This document shows positions 36,486-42,968 of a DNA stretch of 42,968 nucleotides, in pieces; position 1 is the first letter of the stretch, and every line of letters begins with the position of its first letter. The stretch is from NCBI GenBank assembly GCA_016218765.1, contig JACRCZ010000037.1, positions 1-42,968 on the forward strand, written 5' to 3'. Origin of the DNA: Deltaproteobacteria bacterium (GTDB lineage Bacteria; Myxococcota_A; Polyangia; DRWM01; JAAZOP01). The translations under genes and the position numbers were made by a program. The notes below the pieces were generated by a model, which was not told where the DNA came from, made no database searches, and was given only the letters and a program-made list of their open reading frames with translations.

Positions 36486-39068
36486 TCACCTGCACACCCT
36501 CGCCGGCACCGGCGACGCGAACACCTTCCCCGTCGTCCCGTCGTGGAACCAGCAGCCGTCGCACCCGTCCAGCACCGTCTCGACGTCCGGCGCCTCGACG
36601 AACGACACGCCCTCGACGCGGCCCGGCGCCTCCGGCGACACGACCTGCCAGTCCAGCTCCAGGACCACGGCCGCGCCTTCGTCGCGCCGCGTGACGTTCA
36701 GGCTGACGCAATCGTCCCGGGTCTGCACTCTCGCCTCCGCCACGACGCCCGCGAAGCCGGAACGGAGATCCTCCGGCACGGCGGTGATGTCCCAGGTCGT
36801 CTCCTCGCCGATCGCCGGGACGATCCGCAGCCGGTGCGGACCCGCGGCGTCGCCGGGATCGACGGTGTCCGCCGCGCCGGTCTCGACCATCGTGTCGAGC
36901 TCCGCCGGCAGCATCGGCACGATCGCGCCCGCCGCGAGGAACACGGGCGCGGCGTCGACCGGGTTGGGCGCATCGATGTCGGTCGGGCCGGCGTGGACGT
37001 CCCCCGTCCACCAGTCGACCCAGGTCCCCGCCGGCAAGTGCACCCGCCGCGGATCCTCGCCCCGGCAGCCTGGCGCGACCAGCAGCCGCGGCCCCAGGAG
37101 GTACGCGCAATCGTCTTCCCGCGCGGCGTTGTCGTCCGGGTAAACCAGTCCCAGCGGCATCACGGAAGGGCGCGACGGATCGGCCGCGGCCTCGCACACG
37201 AGCACGTAGAGGTACGGAAAAAGCTGCTGGTGCAGCTTCATCAGCTTGCGCATCGCCGGCAACACCCAGTCCTCCGGGAACTGCGTCGTGTCCCACGGGT
37301 TGTGCGAGTCCCCCCCGCCGCCGAGCTGCATCACCGGCGTGAACGCCGTGTGCGCCGCCCATCGCACCAGGGTCTCGCTCGTGGGCGCCCCGTTGCGGAA
37401 ACCCCCCGTGTCCGACCCGAAGGTCGGGAAGCCCGACACCGCCAGCGACTGCAGCGCGTGGACCGCGGACGCGAGTCCGCCCACCGAGGGTCCGTCCGGC
37501 GTCTCGTCGCCCGGGTACGACAGGTCCGAATCGAGGTCCCCGGGCCAGATGCAATCGACGTCCTGCTGGCCGCCCAGCGTCGAGGCCCGCCCGATGAGGA
37601 AGCCGTCCGGACGATCGGCATCGACCGCCGCACGGTACGCGCGATGGTAGAGCGTCGAGTAGACGTTGTGTGTCTCCGCTTCCGTCGAGCCGTCGGCGAA
37701 GCGCAGCCCCAGGCGCGAACCGACCAGGCTGACCGTCAGCTCGCCGTAGTCCAGCTTGAAGCCGTCGATACCCAGCCCCGTCGCACGCCGTGCCGTCTCC
37801 GTCCACCACGCGCGTGCCGCGTCCCCCGTGAAGTCGATCATCGCCCCCATCTTCCCGCTGGTCCAGGGGAACTGCGCCGCGTGGCCGGAGCTGTTCTGCA
37901 CGAAGTGCCCCGCCGCCTCGGCCTCCTCGAACAGCCCGCCCGTGTCGGGGTTCATCCCCGCCCGCACGCCCGAGTCGTCGGAGCTGTCGAGGTACGGGGT
38001 CGACCAGGCGAGCACCTTGTAGCCCGCGTCGTGAAGCTGCCCGATCATCGCCGCGGCGTCCGGGAACTGGACGGCGTTGAACGTGAAGTCGTTGTAGGCC
38101 GTCTGCCACGGGTTGTCGATCCACAGCACCGATACCGGCAGATCGTTCGCCCGGATGGCCGCCGCGTCCGCCAACAGCTCCGCCCCGTCCGCCAGCTCGT
38201 TGCGCCACATCTGCGGTCCGAAGGCCCACGCCGGCGGAATCCGCGCCGCTCCCGTGAGCGCCGCCACCCCGCCCGCCAGCACCCACGGATCGGGCGAGGT
38301 CACCACGTGGAAGGTGAACCCGACCGAGGCGAACGTCGCCGTCACGACGTTCCCGTCCGTCGCCCCCAGGTCGAAGCCCGCCGGACGCGTGTCCTCGACC
38401 AGCACCGCGTAACCGCGCGTCGAGACCACCCACGGCACCGGCACGTGCACCTCGTTCAGGCCCGACTCCGTGTCCGCCAGCTCCATCTGCATCGCGTGCC
38501 GGCGTCCCCGCGCCTCCGGCGCGTCGAACCTCTCCCCCAGACCGTACAACCCCTCGTCCGGCTCCAGCGCCCACGCCAGGCGCGTGAAGGCCACCGAGCC
38601 CGGCTCCCGGACGCGGACGCTCACCGTCGTCCAGCAACGGTAGTCCGGCCCGCCCGAAGGTGGCCGGTCGCAGTCCCTCGTCAGCTCGACGTCCAGCCCG
38701 TCCCCCACGAGCGGATCGATCTCCACGTCGAGCACTGCGTGCCCGCCTTCCACCGTCGCCGAACGCACGCGTCCGGGGCGGATCCAGGAGCCCGGCGCCG
38801 GCGCCATCGGGTCGTAGTAGCGGGCGGGGTTCATCCGCGTGGAATACGCGCCGAACGACAGGAGGCCCAGCTCCGGCACGTCCGAGCCCGGCGCACCCCA
38901 GCTCGTTCCGTCCGTCAGCTCGACCCGCAGGTCGAACGGCGACCGCGTCACCGTCGTCGCCGCCGGCCCTTCGCCGACGACCACGTCGCCGGGCGGACTC
39001 TCCGAGCCGCAAGACGCGAAGAGCAAGCAGGGAAGGGCGAACACCACAAGACGCACGGTGCGCTTCAT
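36486..39068 (-). CDS. Glycoside hydrolase family 31 lipoprotein (alpha-glucosidase/alpha-xylosidase-like)
   Basis: An 860-aa GH31 enzyme, likely lipid-anchored: signal peptide ending LLFASC (C20). The N-terminal galactose-mutarotase-like sandwich (about 40-270) leads to the catalytic TIM barrel (about 270-620). WAFGPQMWRNE and VSVLWIDNPWQ start the barrel; the nucleophile is D440 in GIDGFKLDYGE; the acid/base is D511 in CIWPGDLDSD; FGSDTGGFRNG and PVMQLGGG follow. The C-terminal sandwich contains LLGPRLLVAPG and VHLPAGTWVDWWTG. GH31 covers alpha-glucosidase, alpha-xylosidase and sulfoquinovosidase; the exact sugar is not readable. No ribosome site precedes the ATG, but a TATACT lies 8 bp upstream, consistent with a leaderless mRNA. 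Confidence 0.93.
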   Translation of the reverse strand: MKRTVRLVVFALPCLLFASCGSESPPGDVVVGEGPAATTVTRSPFDLRVELTDGTSWGAPGSDVPELGLLSFGAYSTRMNPARYYDPMAPAPGSWIRPGRVRSATVEGGHAVLDVEIDPLVGDGLDVELTRDCDRPPSGGPDYRCWTTVSVRVREPGSVAFTRLAWALEPDEGLYGLGERFDAPEARGRRHAMQMELADTESGLNEVHVPVPWVVSTRGYAVLVEDTRPAGFDLGATDGNVVTATFASVGFTFHVVTSPDPWVLAGGVAALTGAARIPPAWAFGPQMWRNELADGAELLADAAAIRANDLPVSVLWIDNPWQTAYNDFTFNAVQFPDAAAMIGQLHDAGYKVLAWSTPYLDSSDDSGVRAGMNPDTGGLFEEAEAAGHFVQNSSGHAAQFPWTSGKMGAMIDFTGDAARAWWTETARRATGLGIDGFKLDYGELTVSLVGSRLGLRFADGSTEAETHNVYSTLYHRAYRAAVDADRPDGFLIGRASTLGGQQDVDCIWPGDLDSDLSYPGDETPDGPSVGGLASAVHALQSLAVSGFPTFGSDTGGFRNGAPTSETLVRWAAHTAFTPVMQLGGGGDSHNPWDTTQFPEDWVLPAMRKLMKLHQQLFPYLYVLVCEAAADPSRPSVMPLGLVYPDDNAAREDDCAYLLGPRLLVAPGCRGEDPRRVHLPAGTWVDWWTGDVHAGPTDIDAPNPVDAAPVFLAAGAIVPMLPAELDTMVETGAADTVDPGDAAGPHRLRIVPAIGEETTWDITAVPEDLRSGFAGVVAEARVQTRDDCVSLNVTRRDEGAAVVLELDWQVVSPEAPGRVEGVSFVEAPDVETVLDGCDGCWFHDGTTGKVFASPVPARVCR

Positions 39069-39075
39069 GGACGCC

Positions 39076-39106
39076 AGTATACCGATTTTCGTCCCTAGCT
39101 CTTCAA
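39076..39106 (-). promoter_or_regulatory. Possible leaderless promoter of the GH31 gene
   Basis: On the minus strand TTGAAG (39101-39106) and TATACT (39076-39081, 5 of 6) are 19 bp apart, a long spacing. The -35 overlaps the last codons of the upstream VOC gene. The -10 ends 7 nt before the ATG at 39068, so transcription would begin at or next to the start codon. Confidence 0.35.
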
Positions 39107-40156
39107 CGGGTGGAACAGTCCGAACACGGCGCCTTGCGGGTCGGCCACGATCGAAATACGGCCCACATCGGGCACGTCGAACGGCGCCATGATCACCGTG
39201 GCGCCGAGCCCCTGGGCGCGGCCCGTCATCGCGTCGGCGTCCTCCACGTTGAAGTACACCATCCACCCGGCGCGATCGGCCGGCGCGCCGGGCGGCGTCC
39301 TCATGAGACCCGCCTCCATCGCCTCGCCGCGCATGAAGAGCTCGTAGGGCATCCCGCCCATCATCGGTGCCGCCGCGACCTTCCAGCCGAAGACCGCCGC
39401 GTAGAACGGCCCCGCCTTCGCGGGATCCGGCGTCACCAGCTCGTTCCAGCCCACCATCCCGGCCGAGGGCTGCTGGTCGAGGTCCCGCATCGGCGGGCCG
39501 TCGAGCTGGATCGGGGAAATCGCGCCGCCCGTGGGATCGGCCAGCACCGCGAACCGCCCGACGCCCGGGATCGGCATCGGCGGGACCAGGACCGCTCCGC
39601 CGGCGTCCTGCGCCGCGCGGCACGCCGCGTCGATGTCCGCCACGCCCACGTACGGCAGCCAGTGCGGCGGCACGCCCGGCATCGGCAGCTTCGCCGCCCC
39701 CGCGAACGTCACGCCCCCGGCCGCGAACATCTGGTACGTCCCCGCCGGACCCATGTCCATCGCCTGCGTCGTCCAGCCGAACAACCCGCGGTAGAACCCG
39801 AGCGCCGCGTCGACGTCCGGCACCATGAGGTCGTGCCAGCAGAACCGGCCGGCCGCGTACGCCTTTCCGGCAACCGCGGCCGTGGGCGCAGCCGTGGTCG
39901 CTGGCTGAGCCGACTTCCGCACCGGAGCCTGGCTCACCCGCTTCGCCGCGGCCTTCGGCACAGGCTTGCGCGCCGGCTTCGCCGCGACCTTGCGTACGGG
40001 CTTGCGCGCCGGCTTCGCCGCGACCCTGCGCACGGGCTTCTTCGCCGCTGCCTTGCGCACGGTCTTTTTCGCCGCGATCTTGCGCGCGGGCTTCTTCCCC
40101 GCCGCCTTCGCCGCCTTGCGCACCACCCTCTTTGCGACCTTCTTCGGCTTGGCCAT
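39095..40156 (-). CDS. Double-VOC (glyoxalase/bleomycin-resistance fold) protein with histone H1-like N-terminal tail
   Basis: A 353-aa protein. Residues 1-90 form a Lys/Ala/Pro/Arg tail with repeats such as AAKKPVRRVAAKPARKPVRK, very like histone H1 C-terminal tails or AlgP. Two VOC domains follow: about 103-215 (FCWHDLMVPDVDAALGFYRG, ending AVLADPTGG) and about 230-350 (VGWNELVTPDPAKAGPFYAA, ending SIVADPQGAVFGLF). Each has the FY/LFGW pattern of the CFP32/hydroxylase-like VOC group; metal ligands are not all obvious. GGGAGGTGAAGC just before the ATG shows the tail is part of the product. The tail suggests nucleic-acid binding or nucleoid location. A similar tail is present on the unrelated DUF35-SCP2 protein encoded at 378-1502. 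Function of the combination is unknown. Confidence 0.88.
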   Translation of the reverse strand: MAKPKKVAKRVVRKAAKAAGKKPARKIAAKKTVRKAAAKKPVRRVAAKPARKPVRKVAAKPARKPVPKAAAKRVSQAPVRKSAQPATTAAPTAAVAGKAYAAGRFCWHDLMVPDVDAALGFYRGLFGWTTQAMDMGPAGTYQMFAAGGVTFAGAAKLPMPGVPPHWLPYVGVADIDAACRAAQDAGGAVLVPPMPIPGVGRFAVLADPTGGAISPIQLDGPPMRDLDQQPSAGMVGWNELVTPDPAKAGPFYAAVFGWKVAAAPMMGGMPYELFMRGEAMEAGLMRTPPGAPADRAGWMVYFNVEDADAMTGRAQGLGATVIMAPFDVPDVGRISIVADPQGAVFGLFHPLKS

Positions 40157-40251
40157 GCTTCACCTCCCCTTCTCGCGCGGAATCGGAGTCTACGGACTTC
40201 TACCCCGCCCCGCCCCGCGGATGCAAGCCGCCCCGTCGCGCCCGCGAGCCC

Positions 40252-41235
40252 CTACCGGAACACGTCGTCGAACGTCACGTCGTCCCCCACGGGTCCTCCC
40301 GCCGCGACCCAGCGCACCGCGGCGACGAACAATTCCGGACGCGCGACGGCCCCTTCCCCACGCGCCAGCACCGGATTCGGGCTGAACAGCACGACGCGGC
40401 CGTCGCCGTACGAAGCCGCCAGCGACGCCGGCGTGCCCGGAAGCTCCCCGGGCTTCGTGCCGCACGACGAACAGTACTGGTCCTCCCGGTACTCGAGCAG
40501 CGGCACGAACGGAGCGAGACCCTCCACCGGGTCCCGGCGAAAGACCGGCCCGTTCGCATAGAACAGCTCGAAGGTCTCGCCGCCGCCCACCGGCCCCACC
40601 TCCAGCATGTCGATGCCGCGCCGCCACGCGTCCTCGCTCCAGCTCCGCGCCGCGACCATCTCCAGGTGGTGGTACTCCCGCGGACCTTGCATCGCGAGGT
40701 ACGCTCCCGCGCAGATGCCGACATACCCGCCTCCGGCCCGCACGAACTCGCGCACCACCCGTCTCCCCTTCTCCTCCAGCAGCCGCCCCTGCACCGAGCC
40801 GACCCCGCCCGAGAAGACCACGACGTCGCGGCCCTCCAGCTCCCCGCTCCGCACCCCGCTCGGACTCACCGTCACCGCGTCGAATCCGCCCGCATCCTCG
40901 AGTGCCGCCACCGCCGCTCGCAATCCGTCCTCGCCGACTCCCCGCGCCTGGTAGAACGCGACCCGGATCACGCCGGCGGCCGGCTCGTCCACGCCGCGCG
41001 CCGCCGGCTCACCGCCCGCCCTGAGCGCCGTCGAAGGGCTCGCCCCCTCGCTCTTCTGCGCCTCTGCGTCTCTGCGCGAAGTTCCTTCCCCGCCTGCCCT
41101 GAGCGCCGTCGAAGGGCCGGTCGCCTCGGGCTGTCGCGCGGGATCGTGCTTCGAGCAGGCTGCCCAGGTCAGGAGCAGAAGACTGAGGATGCCCGCAGCC
41201 CAGGCGCCCGGGCCGCAACACGCTCGCCCGCGCAC
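40252..41235 (-). CDS. BPL_N-domain (class I glutamine amidotransferase-like) lipoprotein
   Basis: A 327-aa exported protein. A GTG start at 41235 gives a good signal peptide, with hydrophobic core AAGILSLLLLTWAAC as lipobox; an earlier frame extension would overlap the coiled-coil gene. A ~50-residue linker follows, encoded by dispersed repeats (two copies of PSTALRAGGE flanking RRDAEAQKS). The body is a biotin-protein-ligase N-terminal/GATase1-like fold: RVAFYQARGVGEDG, DVVVFSGGVGSVQG, and GGGYVGICAGAYLAM with the nucleophile-elbow Cys. GPVGGGETFELFYANGPVF and LASYGDGRVVLFSPNP follow. Related proteins are exported and of unknown activity. The start lacks a clear ribosome site, so its exact position is uncertain. 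Confidence 0.8.
   Translation of the reverse strand: MRGRACCGPGAWAAGILSLLLLTWAACSKHDPARQPEATGPSTALRAGGEGTSRRDAEAQKSEGASPSTALRAGGEPAARGVDEPAAGVIRVAFYQARGVGEDGLRAAVAALEDAGGFDAVTVSPSGVRSGELEGRDVVVFSGGVGSVQGRLLEEKGRRVVREFVRAGGGYVGICAGAYLAMQGPREYHHLEMVAARSWSEDAWRRGIDMLEVGPVGGGETFELFYANGPVFRRDPVEGLAPFVPLLEYREDQYCSSCGTKPGELPGTPASLAASYGDGRVVLFSPNPVLARGEGAVARPELFVAAVRWVAAGGPVGDDVTFDDVFR
41018..41039. repeat. CTGAGCGCCGTCGAAGGG repeat, copy 1 (inside the BPL_N lipoprotein linker)
   Basis: A 22-bp unit centred on CTGAGCGCCGTCGAAGGG. An identical 22-bp copy is 78 bp away (41096-41117) and a variant is at 42395-42415. CCCT...AGGG ends form a short inverted repeat. Read in frame as PSTALRAGG. Confidence 0.75.
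41053..41080 (-). repeat. GCGCAGAG-type dispersed repeat (inside the BPL_N lipoprotein linker)
   Basis: Reverse-strand copy of the unit in sctQ at 12687: TTCGCGCAGAGACGCAGAGG then CGCAGAAG. It lies between the two CTGAGCGCCGTCGAAGGG copies and encodes SRRDAEAQK. Confidence 0.7.
41096..41117. repeat. CTGAGCGCCGTCGAAGGG repeat, copy 2 (inside the BPL_N lipoprotein linker)
   Basis: Identical to the copy at 41018-41039 over 22 bp, offset by 78 bp (26 codons), so both are read in the same frame. Confidence 0.75.
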
Positions 41236-41281
41236 AGGCTCGGCACGCCACCCGGCAGGTCGAAAACGGAAGCGGGCGAGG

Positions 41282-41464
41282 TCAGGCCGACTCGGCCAGC
41301 CGAACCTGCCGGGTCGCGGCGAGGAGCGCGTCCTTCTCCGCCCGCAGCGCGTTGAGCTCGTCCAAGAGCCGCTGCTGCTCGGAAAACAGCTCCGACTGCC
41401 GGCGCAGGATGGCGCCGATCTGCTCCACCATCTCCCGGACCGTGGCCTGGCTTTGCTCATGCAT
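41282..41464 (-). CDS. Small coiled-coil protein
   Basis: A 60-aa protein (from ATG 41464) predicted to be one long helix: VREMVEQIGAILRRQSELF then QQRLLDELNALRAEKDALLA, with Leu/Ile at heptad positions. A TTG at 41500 would add twelve residues and lies 22 bp after the xdhC-like stop; neither start has a strong ribosome site. No family recognised. It lies between the XdhC-like gene and the BPL_N lipoprotein gene on the same strand. Its codon use fits the genome, and the strong heptad pattern argues for a real gene. Confidence 0.6.
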   Translation of the reverse strand: MHEQSQATVREMVEQIGAILRRQSELFSEQQRLLDELNALRAEKDALLAATRQVRLAESA

Positions 41465-41522
41465 GGGCCGGATGGAACCGCGGACGAGCCGATCGGTCAA
41501 GTTTCCGGCACGAAACCGACCC

Positions 41523-42350
41523 TCACCCCTTGCGCAGCTCCCGGATGATCTCGCCGACGATGCACACCGCCAGCTCGCCCGGCGTCTCCGCCCCGATGTC
41601 CAGCCCGATCGGCGCCCGCAGCGCCGCCAGCCTCTCCGGCGCGACCCCGCCCCGCACCAGCGCCTCGTGCGTCGCCGCGACCTTGCGCTTGCTCCCGATC
41701 ATCCCCACGTACGCTGTCGCCGCCCCGCGCAACGCGTCCCCCACGACTCGCTCGTCGTGCGCGTGCCCCCGCGTCACCACCACGACGCAATCCTCTTCCC
41801 GCAGCGCCGCCGCCTGCACGGCCCGTTCCGCCCCCGCGGCGAGCACCGCCAGGCCCTCGGCCGCCAGCGGCGCCAGCAGATCGTCGCGGTCGTCGAGCAC
41901 CAGCGGCAGGAAGCCCGCGTCGCGCGCCACCCGCGCCGTCGCCGCGCCCACGTGTCCCGCCCCGAAGATCACGACGCGGCGCGGCGCCCCCAGGACCTCG
42001 ATGCGCACCCGCACTGTCCCGCCGCACCGCGCCGGCAGCCCACCCTCCGCCGACTCGTTCAGCACCAGCTCCGCCGTCTCCCCCCGCCCGGCCCCCAGGC
42101 ACGCCCGCGCCCGATCGATGATCCGCGCCTCCAGTATCCCGCCGCCCACGGTCCCCACCGAGCGCCCCCCGTCCGGCACCGCCATCTTCGCGCCCGCTTC
42201 CCGCGGCGCCGATCCGCTCGTCTCCTCCACCGTGCACAACGCCACGGCACGCCCGTCCTCCAGGTACCGCACCACCGCCCGGAATACGTCCAGCGCCTCC
42301 CCCCCCTCCGCCGCAGCCTTCCCCCCCTTCCCCTTCGGTCTTTCCGTCAT
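41523..42350 (-). CDS. XdhC/CoxI-family molybdoenzyme maturation protein
   Basis: A 275-aa protein of the XdhC/CoxI family, which inserts sulfurated molybdenum cofactor into xanthine dehydrogenase or CO dehydrogenase-type enzymes. The N-terminal domain has CTVEETSGSAPREAGAKMAV and SVGTVGGGILEARI; the C-terminal Rossmann domain has VVIFGAGHVGAATARVAR, VVVVTRGHAHDERVV, YVGMIGSKRK and APIGLDIGAETPGELAV, all characteristic. The ATG at 42350 with AGGGACGG upstream is chosen; the upstream frame consists of CTCAGCG and CTGAGCCCCGTCGAAGGG repeats. The MocA-like gene lies 67 bp upstream, so the molybdenum hydroxylase it serves is probably beyond the right edge. Confidence 0.92.
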   Translation of the reverse strand: MTERPKGKGGKAAAEGGEALDVFRAVVRYLEDGRAVALCTVEETSGSAPREAGAKMAVPDGGRSVGTVGGGILEARIIDRARACLGAGRGETAELVLNESAEGGLPARCGGTVRVRIEVLGAPRRVVIFGAGHVGAATARVARDAGFLPLVLDDRDDLLAPLAAEGLAVLAAGAERAVQAAALREEDCVVVVTRGHAHDERVVGDALRGAATAYVGMIGSKRKVAATHEALVRGGVAPERLAALRAPIGLDIGAETPGELAVCIVGEIIRELRKG

Positions 42351-42363
42351 CCGTCCCTGCCTT

Positions 42364-42415
42364 CTCAGCGTCTGTCTCAGCGCCCTCAGCGCCTGCCCTG
42401 AGCCCCGTCGAAGGG
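42364..42415. repeat. CTCAGCG units and a third CTGAGCNCCGTCGAAGGG copy
   Basis: Three CTCAGCG units (42364-42392) are followed by CTGAGCCCCGTCGAAGGG (within 42395-42415), one base different from the copies at 41018 and 41096. This copy is intergenic, in the 67-bp gap between the MocA-like and XdhC-like genes. Confidence 0.65.
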
Positions 42416-42417
42416 TC

Positions 42418-42968
42418 TCAGCGGTAAGTCGGATCTCCGCGCCCTGCCCCCCCTCCGCGCCCTCCTCCCCCCGCGTCCTCTCTCCGATCGAAGTCGTCCA
42501 GCACCGCCGCGTCCCCCGTCTCCGCGACCTCCATCTCCCACCCACGGTCCCCCATCCATCCCCGCAGCCCCCCCGGATACGCCGCCGGCGCCTCGAGCAC
42601 CTCCCCCACCCTCCTCCCCGCGATCCACACCGGATGCCCGCGCCGCGTTCCGTACGATGCGACGACCGCGTCGGCGCTCAGTCCCCTCCCCGCGAGTTCC
42701 TGCACCATCCTCCACACGGTCGATGGTGCCACCCGAGGCGCGTCGACCGGGTGCACGAACGCCCCCCGCTCCCCCGCCCCGCTTGCCGCCGCGAGCCCCG
42801 CCCGCACCGAAGCGAACATCGGCGCCCTCGGATCGGAAATGCGCACGGTCGTCACTCCCGAGATCCCCCCCAACAGCCGCTCCGCTTCCTCCCCCCCCGC
42901 CCCCAGCACCACCACCACTTCCGGACACCCGCCTTCCAGGAACGCCCGCGCGACACGCACGCACAGCG
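42418..42968 (-). CDS. MocA-like molybdenum cofactor nucleotidyltransferase (partial, N-terminus off the right edge)
   Basis: About 182 residues of a MobA-like NTP transferase; the first ~30 residues with the GxSxRMG nucleotide-binding loop are beyond the window. Visible parts: LEGGCPEVVVVLGAGG, the exchange region SVRAGLAAASGAGERGAFVH, PVDAPRV in place of the usual DQP/DMP metal-binding motif, and ASYGTRRGHPVWI, where RRGHPV is the family's substrate-loop signature. MocA transfers CMP (or MobA GMP) to molybdopterin. The neighbouring XdhC-like gene makes the MocA role for a xanthine dehydrogenase-type enzyme more likely. The C-terminal 20 residues are Gly/Arg-rich low complexity. Confidence 0.85.
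   Translation of the reverse strand, partial: LCVRVARAFLEGGCPEVVVVLGAGGEEAERLLGGISGVTTVRISDPRAPMFASVRAGLAAASGAGERGAFVHPVDAPRVAPSTVWRMVQELAGRGLSADAVVASYGTRRGHPVWIAGRRVGEVLEAPAAYPGGLRGWMGDRGWEMEVAETGDAAVLDDFDRREDAGGGGRGGGAGRGDPTYR

Noticed and set aside
35004..39098. A 1364-codon plus-strand frame
   Set aside because: It runs out of frame through the outer-membrane protein gene and antisense to the GH31 gene; Arg/His/Pro-rich with no domain.

Overview
The window is a high-GC stretch from what looks like a member of the Myxococcota (myxobacteria and relatives). The evidence is a C-terminal MYXO-CTERM-type sorting tail, three giant secreted or lipid-anchored proteins built from Cys/Asp-rich MopE-type repeats (CNGxDDDCDGxxDE), a cytoplasmic Ser/Thr kinase with one membrane helix, a DUF4388 protein, a DUF1844 protein and an isolated pair of type III secretion genes. 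Housekeeping genes (cysS, hisD, tmk) are scattered among lineage-specific genes, so this reads as ordinary chromosome with no phage, IS element, CRISPR array, rRNA or tRNA that I can support.

Layout. 1-5.1 kb: the start of a response regulator, then two divergent thiolase/DUF35 pairs around a 344-bp spacer; both thiolases carry Gly where the nucleophilic Cys is expected. 5.1-10 kb: a tightly coupled run of a 61-aa protein, a DUF1844 protein, an HtrA-like lipoprotein protease, a Clp/HSP100 ATPase with a degenerate first ATPase domain, and a HAD phosphatase. 10-11.3 kb: a Ser/Thr kinase on the other strand. 11.4-13.1 kb: a FliK/SctP-like gene overlapping a SctQ-like gene that has a good internal start for a separate C-terminal SpoA product. 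13.2-24 kb (minus strand): cysS, a DUF4388-J-TPR protein, tmk, a VWA/MopE-repeat/MYXO-CTERM protein, a MopE-repeat lipoprotein with a sulfatase-modifying-factor-like end, and a PDZ lipoprotein. 24-26.6 kb: hisD and a VWA lipoprotein. 26.6-31.9 kb (minus): a small lipoprotein, a radical SAM protein whose frame runs into a lipoprotein-like segment, and a third MopE-repeat lipoprotein. 32-35 kb: pseudo-Fic, GNAT, ATP-grasp and Mut7-C genes in one compact run. 35-36.4 kb: a predicted outer-membrane protein. 36.5-43 kb (minus): a GH31 lipoprotein, a double-VOC protein with a histone H1-like tail, a BPL_N lipoprotein, a small coiled-coil protein, XdhC and a MocA-like transferase cut by the right edge.

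How it fits together. The thiolase/DUF35 pairs suggest a CoA-thioester carbon-carbon lyase or ligase complex. The HtrA-Clp-HAD run looks like an envelope and cytoplasmic protein quality-control unit. XdhC with MocA implies a molybdenum hydroxylase just outside the window. Several short repeat families (CTGAGCGCCGTCGAAGGG, GCGCAGAGACGCAGAG, GTCGAC-rich and GAAGCC-rich units) sit in the spacers, and some have been captured in frame inside genes.
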